Made by a program: the position numbers and the translations under genes. Shown here in pieces: positions 42,711-54,432 of a DNA stretch of 64,000 nt. The notes under the pieces are model-generated. The model saw only the letters and a program-made list of their open reading frames with translations. It made no database searches and was not told the DNA's origin. Each line of letters begins with the position of its first letter. Positions within the stretch are counted from its first letter, which is position 1. Source of the stretch: Lasiosphaeria ovina (Eukaryota > Ascomycota > Sordariomycetes > Sordariales > Lasiosphaeriaceae); NCBI GenBank assembly GCA_033439765.1, contig JAULSN010000002.1, positions 310,001 through 374,000 on the forward strand, in the 5' to 3' direction.

Positions 42711-45700
42711 TCAAGTGAATCCCGAAAGCACCGTCATGTGCAAGATGGCGTCGATATACACGGCGTTCTGGACGGTGCAGGAAACGCCAGCCCGGACCTT
42801 GAACATGCCGTGGGGGCCAATGATGAACTCGGGCTCGTCGCCGACCTTGACGCGCAACTTTCCACTGGCGACAGAGAAGATGCGAATCTTTCTCGACTCG
42901 GCTGCTAGGCTGAGCGCCGTGCCCGAGTGGATCGTCTCCATGCGGACAGTCACGTCTTCGCATACCTGCACAGCTTGGTTCGTTGACAGGTATGCCTTGG
43001 AGAATGCAATGTCTGGGTTCGCGGTGAGTCATGAGCTCGTAGATGGAATAAGTTTGGGGTGGGTATCTTACTTTGAGGTTTAGACGATGACGACTCGTTC
43101 AGACGGCCAGGGGCCATTTCCCATGTCTCCATCTCGAGAGTTTCGGCCGATTGGAAAGCGCCGGCAGAGATCAAGGACGACTTTGGAGCTTGTTTTTCGT
43201 GGTTACGGGGCTTCTCTGTGGCCGAGCTTCTGGTGCTTCTGCCGCGCCGATTCCTCAGGCTCTGGGATATGCGGGGTGGGGAGCTCTCGCGATCAGACGA
43301 CTGTTCTCTTCCTTCAGCTACAGCCAGAGACTGGAGCTCCGAGTCCATCAGGTCGGCTTCTTCTGTCAAGAAAGGTCCTCCAGTACTTGATATCTTCCGC
43401 TTCGTCGGGAAGGGCGGCTGGTCGCGCTTCGGGACCCATTGTTTTATGGAGCAGTACGTTGACTGGCCGTGATACAGACAGTTTGCGCAAGATATATATT
43501 GCAATCTCGCTTCTCCGTCTGCCTTGCGCGCGATCACTACGCAACTCGAGAAAGGGCCTTTGCCGTCTCGGCATCTCTTGCAGTTCTTGACAACTTCCTC
43601 TCCCGTCACCTGAATGATCATGGCCGCCACATCTCTTGCTGACCTCTCGCCGTACTCCAAGGGGGCCCGATAGGGGTTTAGGTTTAGATCCCGCAGTTGG
43701 GGCATCTGGAGGAGTTCACGGACGCAGTCGCCGTCCGGGATGTCGCGAGTATGGGTGAGATACGGGCGCAGGTACTCCCAGAGACCTGCTGGGTCGACTC
43801 TAGGAGGCCGGATGGGACCGACCACAGTATTCCACGATTCCGTAGTCTGATTGTGCTCGACAGGGCTGTCAGGAAGATATTTCGGAATATAAGTCGAGGT
43901 TTGGGGCCAATTAGGCGGGGCTGAAGGTTCTTCGTTAGGGTCCAAGGCATCCTTGGAAACGACGAGGGGGGGTGCTTTGCTGGTGATTTTCCCTCCCCTG
44001 CCCACGCCCTTCTTTTTGGCTTTATATGTGCCTCTAATCGAGAGAGTCCCATCGCCATTATCGTTCAGCAGACTGGCAAAGTGGATACGCTGCCGGACGT
44101 CTCTGTGTCAATGGTGTCATTGTTTTCTTTTGTAGAGCATTGGACACATACCTCAAAGTGGAAGCCGAGATCCTGCCTCTTGATAAACAGCCGGCGACAC
44201 GAGCGAACGGAGCAGATCCAACTCCGATCCTCGGCGGTTTCAAAATCGAGTTGGTAACCTGCCGGAAACAAAGCGCCCATTCCCGGCTGAAGGTTTCCCG
44301 TGCCGTCTACGAAGAGCTTCTTGTTAGTATCCCCGAGACTGAGTTCGCCTGGCTGGTCTGAACTCACCTGGCCACATTGTATATGGCCTATTTGGCTCAG
44401 CCATAGTAATGCTCGTGGGCAAATCATTTGGCGATATGGAAATGTTTGAATTCTCCATATTTTCCACCTCGCCGTTGCCGTCGTCAATTTCGCCGTCTTC
44501 TTCGCCGTCGCCGTCGTCAATTTCGTCGTCTTCTTCGCTGTTGCCATCGTCAATTTTGTCGTCTTCGTCCCCGTTGCCGTCGTCATCGGCCATGTCCTCG
44601 TCAAATTCTGATAACCGTTTCTGTTTGATCTCTTCTGCCCGTTTCGCTCCCCAGGCTTTGTGGCTGCAGTATGTTTGTCCGTGATGATAGAAACAATTGG
44701 CGCAAGCAAAGATGGTGTCAACGGCATCCAGGTGGGCTGTCCTCGATATCATGACGCAGCCAAGGAATGGCCCTTTACCATCCTTACACTTTGTGCACGG
44801 TTCGGGAGCAGGTTCTCCAGTAACCTGGATAATCATTGCCGAGATATCTCTCGGTTTCGAGTCGAGGAATGGATGGTCTACGGCCCGGATAGCGTTCCAC
44901 TCCAGTTCGCGGACGCGGGGAAGAGTTATCAGTTTCCCCACATGATCCTCTTGAGGCCACCTGGGACCCTTATGCTTGACCAAAAGTCCCTGCAAGTACT
45001 TCCATAGAGTCTGTGCATTCTCGTCGTGACTATAGTTAGCTGCGTCGAGCATCGGAGTGTCACCGTCATGATCATCCAGTATTGAATCCTGTGCCGCTTT
45101 CGAAGTCCCCGACCCCCTGCTCAGGGATAGCCGTGGAATATCCATGGGGGGCATCTTCGGAGCGAGAAGGTGAGGAGAGTCTGCACTGCCACCTCGGGAG
45201 ACAACGATGGCCGGTTTCCTGGTGCTGTCTAGGGTATCAAGGTAGGACCCGACCTTGGTGAAGGTTCCGTCCTCGTTGTCATGAAGCATTACGCCGCGGT
45301 GGGAAGACTGGTGATGTGAGCAATACTCTAGCTAGAATCGGGGCCATGGCACTGGTAGGACGACTTACAACAAAATGGGGCCCGAGGCTGCTGACATACT
45401 CGAACGTTTTCCGGCAGTTTCGTACGGGGCAAGTCCAGGGGTACTCGGGGTCGGCTGCAAGCTCATAAGTCTCTGGGATAAGCGCCCCATAGGCCAAAGC
45501 AAGTCCATCGTCACCTGAAAGCGGTCGGTTGTTAGTCTAGAGCATCCGACAGCGGCAAAGGCGTGTCCAGGTTGTTGTCTACTTACTTCGCCACATTTTG
45601 TACGGGCGATCTGGAGCAGCCATCTCAATTGACATTAAACCCTCAGCTGGGGCGTTTGGCGCCGGCTTCTTCATGACATCGGACACGGCAGGTCCTCCGT

Positions 45701-46906
45701 GCGACCCTGGGTAGTCAGTGAGGGAAGAATCAGACATCTCGTTTTCGTGTGTCCAGTCCTGGTCGTCGCTTGCGGAGTCACTCATGACGAAACCATTAAC
45801 CACGGCATCAGAAGTAGGATCGTTGTGCTGTTTTGAAGGAATCCGGGCCTTCGAAGCGCCGGAAAAGCCTAGGTTCTTATCGTCGGATGTGGGAAACGAA
45901 TCGGAGGCGACGCATCCAGAAATTCCCCCCCGTATGGTGTTTGCACGAACGGAAGAAGGCTGGTTACTATTTTTCTCTGAAAATAGACGCGACAGCGGTG
46001 TCGGAGTCCAGGACGTTGACCGGTGGTTTGAATGATTGGACTTCGGTTTGGATGGGCGAAGGGAGCTGGCGTCGTGCTTGTTCACTCGTTGCAGTCCTAG
46101 AAGATTTTGCTGTTGCCTGCGCTTGAGAGTCTCTTGCCTCTTTCTTACAACACCGCTCATGGCGCCCGATGCCCACCGTGCTTGACAATCTACAGGTCAG
46201 CACAATGAAACATGGCCATAACCAGGAGATTAAGGCAGCCCCGGGCCACGGTACGCTTTGGAAATGACTGGCAGTAACCATTATCCGGCTTACCTTTCAG
46301 CGCCTTGCTTAGCGCAGCTCGTCGCTCGGTGTCGTTTGCATATTGGGCGGTGCTTGTGGAGCTTCGGGGCTGCGGAGGCAAATTCCCACTGGATGAGGCA
46401 TCATCACGTCGTGCTCTGGCCGGGAAGGGCTGTGCAGGCGCCGAATTAGGGGGGAATGTTTCCAACGGAGCAGCGATGTCGCTGGTAATCCCGGTCGGCG
46501 CGGGCTCCGCCACCGGGCCAAGCAAGTTCTTCGAAGGAGTTGTAAAAGACGCCGCATTTGCCGCCGCCGCCGCTGGTGTTGCGGCTGCTGGGAGAGGGAT
46601 CGGGATCGGCGACAATGAATGGCCGAATGGGGAAGAAGTCAAAGCAGTGCGTGTAACAGCCTGGGGGCGCAAAGTGCCGGCGATCGCGGAAGGTCGGTAG
46701 GAACTGCCGGTGCGCTTCATTTTCAAGACGGGCCTTGAAAGTTCGCTACCGGCTACGGCCTGCCGCCCTCCTGTAGCGTTGGCGGACATGGCAGCACCCC
46801 GTAACAGCGTAACCACTGGACTGCCGCTTTGCCTCGATCTCTGCAAGTCTCGGTCGCTTACTATGCCGGATATTGCAGGCGAATTGGGCTCCTGCGTGCC
46901 ATCCAT
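42711..46906 (-). CDS. Tandem zinc-motif/DUF3716 protein with C-terminal cupin-like domain
   Basis: Seven exons (minus): 46906-46294, 46189-45587, 45514-45369, 45307-44368, 44306-44152, 44089-43072, 43012-42711. All phases close, giving 1258 residues. The N-terminal 400 residues are Ser/Pro/Ala-rich. A module then occurs twice: an RPYKMW/RPYTMW box, a short CPVRNC or CSVRSC motif followed by HF (about 432-453 and 796-818), an NDGDGT-like box, and a DUF3716 domain with six Cys (625-668 and 989-1032; CxxC...GKGPF..C...CANC). An acidic repeat (EDDEIDD types, about 690-740) links them. The last 80-90 residues (GTALSL...FIIGPHGMFKVRAG) resemble the cupin dimerisation fold of CENP-C/Mif2. Function is unknown; Cys patterns suggest zinc binding and the acidic and cupin parts suggest a nuclear or chromatin role, which is inference. 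Confidence 0.85.
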
Positions 46907-48530
46907 CGCGGTTGCCCTCTTCTTCCGACTACCATCGCGGGCTCAAGCTCTCAGGTCGCCTCGACTTCAAGCATTACAGGCCTCAAATAGAATATGCCGC
47001 GTACTAATAGTTCAAATTAGCTCGGGATGTAGACCGTGACGCTAATAGACATAAGCCCTCAGGTCTTGGAAGTTGGCGAAGCTATTCGGGTGGGCTCCAG
47101 CCTCCAGGCCTTCGAGGTAGGCCTGCGAGGAAGTGGATGTAGGTCCGATCGAGCCTAAATCCTTTCTTTAGGGCTAACTGAGCACTTAATTTCGGTCAAT
47201 ACCTCGTTATAGCAAGCAATAACCTTGCTGCGGCAGGTGTGAAGTCTCCTAAAGGTGGCCTTGAATGTGCTAAGAGGTTTGACAGCGCAATCGAGCGAAT
47301 TCGGGCAAGATTAGATAGTTAACCGACGATTGTGCTGATCCAGTAGGGGCGTAGTTTCCCGGGTTGTTGAAGGTGTCGAAAATTATCGGGCGCGTCGATT
47401 CAGGTTTCTACTTGGCCCGTGCGCAGCTCGTCTTCGCGTCACTGATTGGCCTGGGCAAGGCAGGCTGTTGCAAGAGTCATGTGACTTTGATTGTGCACAA
47501 TCTGCCCGTACAGTACCAAGGGTACGGAGTACATCCCGTTAAAAACGTTAGCGTGGATTTTGGGGGCATGCACCTTGATGAACGAAGCACTACTTCAACC
47601 GTCAACGGCTCGGGTACCAAAGCCACAGCCACCTGTCATTGGGGATAAATTCTAAATTGAGTGTTCTAGGTTTGCCCTGATGTATTGTTTCAGAAACTTC
47701 CCTTTGAAAAAGCTTGGAGAAAACAATAATTACTCGACGAACCTTCCTCAAATCGAAATAATCCATCTACAGTGAGCGGCAAAGAGTTTGAATCCAGCAC
47801 TAAGTACCGTGTAAGCCGCTGGCCGTATACGCGGTACAAATTTTGGATTCAAACTTTTTGCCGCTCACTGTATTTCCATAAGCTGGAACTGTGGAGGTCA
47901 GAGGCTAATCTAAGCCCAGTGCCCACCAGCGGTACAGTACCCCATTCCCGGGGCGACTCGACTTCCGAGGTACTGCAATGAGGATGGCAGACTAGACGGC
48001 TTTCGGGATGAGTCACCATGTCAAGCAGCGTGTTTTCGTCAATGTTTCGATAAACATTCGTGCTTAGACCTAGTTAGCTTACACGCACGGGATTTATTTT
48101 ATTCATTTTGGTCCCGGTAGGTGGTTCGAAGAAGAGCGCGTGATCTGAGAAGATTTCACTTCCCAACGGTTAGCCACGAAGGCACTGTTGTTATTGTCTC
48201 GGGACGATTCAAAGTCAACTCTGTTTAACATAAGGTTATGGCAGGAGCAGGTTTAGCATGCAAGGTTGGGGCTTCCTCTTGGTTTGTCCACTTTCAAGCA
48301 GCCGCCGAGCCTGGTGGAAGACCTGGCAAGGCGGGAGCGACGAACCGGGACTTGCCAATCGTCTTAGTCTCGAAGTCAAGCCCGGGCAACCCCGTGTGGA
48401 ATCCATAGACTTCAACAGAAAGTAATTTTGTGCCCCCAACGCTCCTTTCCGCCCCGGAATTCTCGGCCATGAATGAGAAGCATGATAGCAAGTAGGTTTA
48501 GAGCAAATGAGGAAGAGAACGCTGAGATCC
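46907..48530. other. 1.6-kb spacer containing a mobile-element footprint
   Basis: No protein gene is supported; the frame at 47364-47648 has no family features. The inverted-repeat element at 47768-47872 lies here. Sequence around 48050-48110 is A/T-rich (GGGATTTATTTTATTCATTTT). Confidence 0.55.
47768..47872. mobile_element. TA-flanked inverted-repeat element (MITE-like)
   Basis: A 101-base segment (47770-47870) is bounded by TA on both sides, the usual target duplication of Tc1/mariner/pogo elements. Its ends are imperfect inverted repeats of about 28 bases: CAGTGAGCGGCAAAGAGTTT at left matches the reverse complement of AAACTTTTTGCCGCTCACTG at right, differing at one base, and pairing continues through GAATCCA. 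The inner part (GTACCG...CGGTAC) is also partly palindromic, so the whole unit can fold into one hairpin. It has no coding capacity and would depend on a transposase elsewhere. Confidence 0.85.
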
Positions 48531-48538
48531 ATATATAA
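48531..48538 (+). promoter_or_regulatory. TATA-like box
   Basis: ATATATAA followed by a C-run and then a pyrimidine-rich leader (CTCTCTCCCTTCTCTCC). It lies about 200-330 bases upstream of the candidate starts of the next gene. Position and composition fit a promoter; no transcript evidence. Confidence 0.45.
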
Positions 48539-48859
48539 CCCCCCCGCCGCGGCCCCTGGCTCTCTCCCTTCTCTCCATCTTCAGTCTTCTGCTCTCTTGC
48601 CAGATTCGAGATCCAGACTTCCAGCTCAGACTTGATTCTTTGCACCCTGCCGACACTGGCAACGAAGAAGACTCTCTCTCTCTCTCTGGCTCCGGCCAAA
48701 GTTGACATCTCAATCTTCCAGCTATCGCCATCTCGACCTCCAATGTCCGGCACACATCATCACTCCCTTCCCTCGACAAACCTCAGTCCTCTGCTGTCCA
48801 CAACACGGACACACATCACCCCTCCAGACCTCGTCACATCACAAGACGGCCTTTTCAAC

Positions 48860-49734
48860 ATGTCTCAAGAGAGAAACAACAACTGGCGCCACAGCCCCCG
48901 AGGCCGGTTTGGCCAACGGCGACCTGACAACTGGAAGGAAGGCGATGTCGCCTTCCTTCTGCCCGCCTCCTCATTTTCGGCAGAGGACCACAACAACCTC
49001 ATCGCAGGGGGCTACATGGCCGAGAAAGCAACCGGTCACCCCGTCATCATCCTGAAGAGGATATCCGGCCAGTCGACGCATGTCCTGGTCACCCCCGTGT
49101 CGGCCTACAGCTCCGGCGACTTCAACAATTTTCTTCCACCCTGGTGAGCTTCTCCTCTAGTATCCCCTACCCCTTTTGTTTATCACGGCAGCTAACGACC
49201 TTCCAAAGGAGACAGATCTACCACTCCAGAAAAAACCCCCGCGACTTTCGGTCCTTCGACGGCTGCGAAAGGTCCAACAGGGACTACCCTCCGCTATTTC
49301 TCGAGGGAGGGATGGCCATGCCGAAGCCCCAGGCGTCTTGGGTCAACATCCAAAGCGTCTGGTCCGTCCCCCTCACCGTCATCGGACGCTTTCACAAGTC
49401 CCGCGACCACCTTCGGGTGCGTCATGACAGCCTCGACAGCCTGCGGGCACACATGGCCCAGAGGTGCGCCCTGTGGTGCGAATCTAACAGGAGACTCGTC
49501 GCCGCCGAACCTCGACCCGCTCACCCCTTCTCGCCTTTGCCAACCCTAACAGCAACAGCACCAGTAACTCAAGCAGCACCAGCAATTAGAGCAGCACCAG
49601 CAGCGCCAGCAACTCTAGCAGCGCCAGCAACCCCAGCAGCACCAGCACCGCCACCACAGTCGCCGGCGAGGTCATGGGCTTCCATTGCTTGCAAGCCAGC
49701 CTCACATGCCGCCTCAACCACCCGCCGCTGGTAA
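48860..49734 (+). CDS. Uncharacterised small fungal protein
   Basis: Two exons, 48860-49143 and 49209-49734; the 65-base intron has a GTGAGC donor, a GCTAAC branch and an AAAG acceptor, and the phase closes across Trp (PPW|RQIYHS). The product is 269 residues. The first ATG after the TATA-like box is at 48743, in frame, and would add 39 Ser/Thr/Pro-rich residues; 48860 is preferred for its better -3 A context. The fold-like part (DVAFLLPASSF, GHPVIILKRI, HVLVTPVSAY) resembles a widespread family of short fungal proteins of unknown function. The C-terminus is an Ala/Pro/Thr repeat from GCA-GCACCA units (about 49550-49660). No signal peptide or catalytic motif is visible. Confidence 0.75.
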
Positions 49735-50751
49735 ATTTCCAATCCGGCAGCCTCGTGTGCGTCATGTGACACGAGCCAGCCACTCTAGATCTGAACATAT
49801 ACACACATACACATCATCATCACCACCGCCAATGGCTTGAGAGAGCATTGGCATCAGACATGGCTATCGAACAGGGTTCCAGCGCTTGGAAATCGACATT
49901 TCAAGGTGCTGTATGAGCAAGGTAGTTTTATATAGAAAGAGGAGGGGGGCGACGAAGCCGTACTCTGCCACCTCCCCGTGGTGTCGCCTGGAAACGTTCT
50001 TCTTACAAGAACGGCCAAGAGCAGAGACGCAACGATAGCTACCTAGGTGTCGGCTTCAAAAGAAAATGTGATGGAGTTTTTGCCACCGCTCGCAGGAAGA
50101 TAACCACCCGTGCCTCTGTGTGTGACGTGCCGTGCCATGATGACTTGCTTGATTGTGCATGTGGGCGTTGTAGATATTAGATATGACGGAAAGACGTGGA
50201 CAAGGGGAAAAACCAACTCGTACTGAATGTTCAGCGCGGGACGTCTCGAGCTTGGCGGAAACACCTCTGTGAAGCTGACGGTAACTGGACACTGTGTCAC
50301 ACAATCGGATGACACAGCCAAACACCAAGAGCTTCAAGGAATAGAAAGAAAGAAAGAAAGAAAGAAAGATAGGCCAGATTATAAGCAAGTTTGATATAAT
50401 CATCTATGAACTGAACTTCCATATCCGGAAACATAGGTGCCTATGTAGTAAAATAGTACGAAACGACTAAACCTCACAGCTACAGATTAGAGCAACACTA
50501 TAAATAAATCGCAAATTCCGTACCATGGCCTCGTTCTATTTAGATATGGTCACCGGAACGGTAGCACATCATAGTGTCATCTAGTCAGACTTGATTTACA
50601 ACGTATAATGGTTGTCCCGTTAAAATTTATAGTAGAGCTACGGAGAACCTTGGAAGCCGGCCAGAGCTAGAACCAGCAGAAACCTCACCACGCCACGATC
50701 ACTAGCCAACGTGCTCTGCCACGAGCAAACAGGAAGGCCAGGGCGTCTGCC
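49735..50751. other. Spacer with a (GAAA)n microsatellite
   Basis: The spacer holds 3' ends of two convergent genes. A GAAA/AAAG tetranucleotide repeat lies at about 50343-50369. The two frames at 50043-50403 arise from it and adjacent sequence; no gene is supported. Confidence 0.55.
50343..50369. repeat. (GAAA)n tetranucleotide repeat
   Basis: About six to seven GAAA/AAAG units in noncoding sequence between two convergent genes. Confidence 0.95.
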
Positions 50752-51792
50752 TCACAGCTTCCCGACCGCCTTCAGCCCCCTGTCGCCATCTACCAGCACA
50801 CACCAGCCCTCGGAGCCCCAGCCGCCATCGCCAGCAACGGCAGCCTTGAAGTTGTCGCGCGCAAACTCGAGGACCTCGTCGTCGAACGTGCCCGGCTGCA
50901 GGAAGACGGCGGGGAAGCCGAGCTCCTTGGCCAGCTTGAGCGTCTCGAGAGTGACAGGGGGAGGCGTGATGAAGGACACGGACGTGTCCGCGGGGTCGGC
51001 GATATCGGACAGCGAACCGACGGTGGGCAGCTCCTCGTCGCCAATCTTGATGGCTGTGGCCCCCGGGTTGACGGGTGTGACGTCGAGGTCGCGCGTCACG
51101 TACCACTTGAAGACTAAGGTAGTCTGCTTGTCAGTGACTTTACGGTTCCTCGCTTCCCGGTGCACCACAGGCGCGAGGTGTAAACGAGACCGCCTTTGGG
51201 ATGTCGTTGGTTTGAGACGCGAGGCCGAAATTACTGGCGGGTACGGGGGAGTAATAAGGGGACACATGAAACACGAGGCAAAGCTGTAGTCTAATAACTC
51301 GTGGAGTCGTAGGGCTGGCTGCCATTCCGTGGGTAGGTAGGTTTGCCGCAGTGCAGCTCCAACGGTCGGCGTCAAGCATAACCGTTGTAATATCGGGGGT
51401 TGCGGCAGCCACTTGAAGTAGTAACCCACTTGAGCCGAAGCCAGCCTGCATGGCGTTTCCATTGCACTCCCCGAGACACACCGAAGCCATGGAAGGCTAT
51501 TCCGAGACGTAAAAGAAACAGGCCGGGACTAACCCTTGTACCCGAACTTGTCCGGGTTGGTGCTCGCGCCGACAACGGCAAACTTGGGGGACTGGAAGAA
51601 AGTCCGCAGAGTGGCGTCGGTGGCAGCCATTGTCGCCGTGGAGCTAGGCCTTGCCAGGAGATCGAGGTGGTGGTGGTGCTCTTGCGGACGTGGGGGGATC
51701 TGGATCAAGACGCGAGGCTGCAGTAGTGGTGCGGTCACGAACAAGGAAGTTGAGCGTGCAGGTCGCGGGAGAAGGTGTCGAAACAAGGACAT
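50752..51792 (-). CDS. CoA-binding domain protein, probably mitochondrial
   Basis: Two exons (minus), 51792-51534 and 51113-50752, separated by a 420-base intron (GTTAGT donor, CTTAG acceptor), giving 206 residues; phase closes inside the conserved FGYK|VFKWY junction. The domain begins about residue 65 (FFQSPKFAVVGAS) with a Rossmann-type loop, then VTPVNP and a long second half (SFITPPPVTL, FPAVFLQPGTFDDEVLEFA). This is the CoA_binding fold of YccU-type proteins and the succinyl-CoA synthetase alpha N-terminus; those small proteins have no settled reaction. The first 40 residues are Arg/Leu/Ser-rich without acids (MSLFRHLLPRPARSTSLF), typical of a mitochondrial presequence. A second ATG (MAATDAT) before the domain could give a cytosolic form. 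Confidence 0.87.
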
Positions 51793-52397
51793 TCGAATTT
51801 CCAAGAAAGAAAGGGGGGGCAAATGGCGTTATATCAACCCGGACAGGCCAATGGCCGCTTTTACTCGGCCCTCGCGTGGGATCTGGGATGTGAAGACGGC
51901 ATTCGAATGAAAAGGCACTGGACGGCTAAGGTTGGGGGGAAGCCAAGCCCCAATCGAGGGGCAGTCAAAGCCCCGCCAGTCCGAAGCCCCCCGCCAATTT
52001 AGCAGTGCCAATGTCCCCCGATGACGTGCGTCGGCCCCTGCCCTTACATGCTGGGGCACTGGGGCAGGGAGGTCGATGCTAGCCCGATATCACCGCCGGC
52101 TAGGCGAGCGGATTGCCGACCTCGGGACTGATTTACGGAAATCGTCGGCCATCCTTTCTTTAGTGGTCGTCGCATCTTTGAACAAAGTTGTCCTAGCGGG
52201 AGAACGCACCCAGCGGATGTAATCGGGGCAGCCACAAGGGCGCGAACAGATCGGCAGTGTATTTATAAGTGTTCGTGCTCCTGCCGTCACTTATCCAACT
52301 GTAACATTAGTACCTAGTGATGCTAGCCGCGTCGTAATAAAACCCGCGAGTTCTTGGAACATAACCTAGCCTTGTCTGTGGATTTGACTGGTAGGAA
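51793..52397. promoter_or_regulatory. Divergent promoter between CoA-binding and methyltransferase genes
   Basis: About 600 bases between two divergent starts. A GGGGGGG run lies near 51813, and CCCCGCCAGTCC-type GC-rich sequence around 51900-52020. No gene is recognised. Confidence 0.45.
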
Positions 52398-53394
52398 ATG
52401 TCTATCTTCGGGTGCGTTTTCTGCTACCCGAGCCCCCTAACAGTCTCAGCCCCTAACTGACGACCGCTACAGCCGACCGACCTTCTCCTCTGCTGGCTAC
52501 GCAGCCTTCCGGCCGTCATACCCTGCCACGCTGTTCAACAGGGTGCTGGCTTTCCACAATGCCGGCGTCTCGTCGCCAACAAGTGGCGGCGCTCTGCTAG
52601 ACCTCGGATGCGGACATGGCCTGATCGCGCGGGCACTCGCGCCCTCCTTCGCATCCGTCGTCGCCCTCGACCCGTCGGCCGGCATGGTCGAGCAGGCACG
52701 CAAACTTACATCCGACCCCAAGATTACGATCCGGCAGGGCAAGGCAGAAGACCTCTCGTTCCTGCCTAACGATTCGGTCGAGTGCGTCGTGGCCGGCCAA
52801 GCGGCGCACTGGTTCGACTACAGCAAGGCGTGGCCGGAGCTCGCGCGCGTCGTCAAGCGCGGCGGCACGCTCGCCTTCTGGGGCTACAAGGACCACGCAA
52901 TCGTTGGCCAGCCCGAGACCACGCCCATCTTCAACAAATTCATCTACGGCGAGGAGGAGGCGGGGCCCATGCCAAACGGCGTAGAGAGCATGGCGCGCTT
53001 CTGGGAGCTACCGGGGCGCGACATCTTGCGCGACTCGTACCGCAACATAACCCCCCCGGGGACAGACTGGGAGGCGGTGACGCGCATCGCTTGGGACCCG
53101 GACCGGAAAACATGCGACATTAGCTCGGTGCCGGAGGAGGCGCTCTGGCAACGCAAGACTCTCAAGCTCGGGGAGCTCGAGGGCTACGTGCGGACCTTCA
53201 GCGCCTTCAGCGGCTGGCAGAGCGCATATCCGGACAAGAAGAGCAGGGCCGAGGGCGGCGAGGGAGATGTGATTGACCTGCTGTTTGACGAGGTCGTGGC
53301 AGCCGTGCCAGAGTGGAAGGCGTGCGATGAATGGAAGGAAGTCAAAGTCGACACTGTCTGGGGGACTGTCATCTTGATGGCCAAGAGACTCTGA
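52398..53394 (+). CDS. SAM-dependent methyltransferase (Tmt1/Crg1-like)
   Basis: Two exons, 52398-52411 and 52473-53394; the first exon has only 14 bases (MSIF plus two bases) before a GTGCGT donor, and the 61-base intron has a CTAAC branch and a CTACAG acceptor. The phase closes, giving 311 residues. The start region reads SIFGRPTFSSAGYAAFRPSY, common to this family. Class-I motif I is LLDLGCGHG at about residues 47-55, the acidic residue ending strand 2 is D71 in VVALDPS, and a QAAHWFD motif follows. These features match the yeast Tmt1 (trans-aconitate) and Crg1 (cantharidin resistance) group, soluble small-molecule methyltransferases. The substrate cannot be assigned. The tiny first exon is inferred from splice consensus and homology. 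Confidence 0.88.
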
Positions 53395-53944
53395 GATAAC
53401 TAAGGTACAGCGGTTTGAAGCCCGAGAACCAGGTTCAAGGGCCCTGAAGAATGGAAAGCTTCGGTGTCTGCTGCTGGAAAGATCAATGCATGGATTGTAA
53501 TCCGAATCTCCCCGTACTATACGAGCTTCACATTAAAACGTTGAAAGGAAGTCCCTCCTCAATTCCCTTACAAACAAAACCGACACGTGGCTCCTAATTA
53601 AATAAAGATAAATTGAAGATCAGACAAAACCCGTATTCGCAGGAGCTTCTGAGGACAAGGCATCACAAGGCGGGGCAGCAATTAAAAGTGCCGAGATCGT
53701 GCAGTGCAAACGCACTCCCTCGCGGTTGCCCCGTGAAACGGGCCTAGGCGCATTTAGGCACAGACCCAGTCAATCCCCATCACGGCTGAGACTGCAAAGC
53801 CCGGACGATCCAAAGAAAAACAGCAATCTGTCCCGCTTTCTTCCATAAACCACAGTTTTCGCTCTAAATAGCATCACGGTGACCTCTCCCAGCTCAGCAT
53901 TCCACCTTTTCGACTACCCTTTTTTCGCGCGTTTTCCAGACACA
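53395..53944. other. Spacer between methyltransferase and light-chain genes
   Basis: 3' region of the methyltransferase gene and promoter of the myosin light chain. CTCTCCCAGCTCAGC and a T-rich TTTTTTCGCG stretch precede the leader. No gene is recognised. Confidence 0.5.
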
Positions 53945-53947
53945 ATG

Positions 53948-54417
53948 GTGAGTGCATATCCAGCACGTGGAAACCCCACCGGGCGCTCTTCCATTCTTTG
54001 CCCACCCATCAGGACCCATCCCCCCCAACAGGATTGCCCCGCGGTTGCCCAGGTCAACAGAGGAGCCAAAGCAGAGCGCTCTGGTCGACCACTAAAAATG
54101 GCCGATTGTTAGCGCACGCAAATCGCGCGTGCGTGCCACCGTCAGAAGCAAGAACAGGGGGGCCAACGCAGGCAAGGGAGATTCATCTTGCAGTTTTTGG
54201 ATCTTTTGACGATCACGTCTTTTTGCATCTTCGCCGCCTCACGCTCCATCTGCCTCTGCACTCTTGCGACTTCATTCTCGCTTGCGCAGTCGACTCTTTT
54301 CGCACCAGTTCAGCCATCCTTGGGCCCACTGTTACTGCCGCTGCTGCTGCCGTGGCCTTTGCGCTCACCCCCGCCCACTTGCGACCGATAGCCTTTGCGG
54401 CGACAAAGACTTGACAG
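53948..54417 (+). other. Large 5' intron of the myosin light chain gene
   Basis: The sequence ATG|GTGAGT at 53945-53950 and CTTGACAG at 54410-54417 define a likely 470-base intron just upstream of the main start. Removing it places the upstream ATG in frame with the main ATG at 54433, six codons apart. It is therefore either a leader intron or a coding intron in an N-terminally extended form. Confidence 0.6.
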
Positions 54418-54432
54418 AATCACAAATACACG

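Noticed and set aside
47364..47648. 94-codon frame MLKVSKIIGR near the inverted-repeat element
   Set aside because: No transposase or other family feature; not part of the element.
50702..51106. Arg/Gly-rich minus frame overlapping the CoA-binding exon
   Set aside because: Same strand but different frame; the CoA-binding frame has clear family motifs, this one has none.
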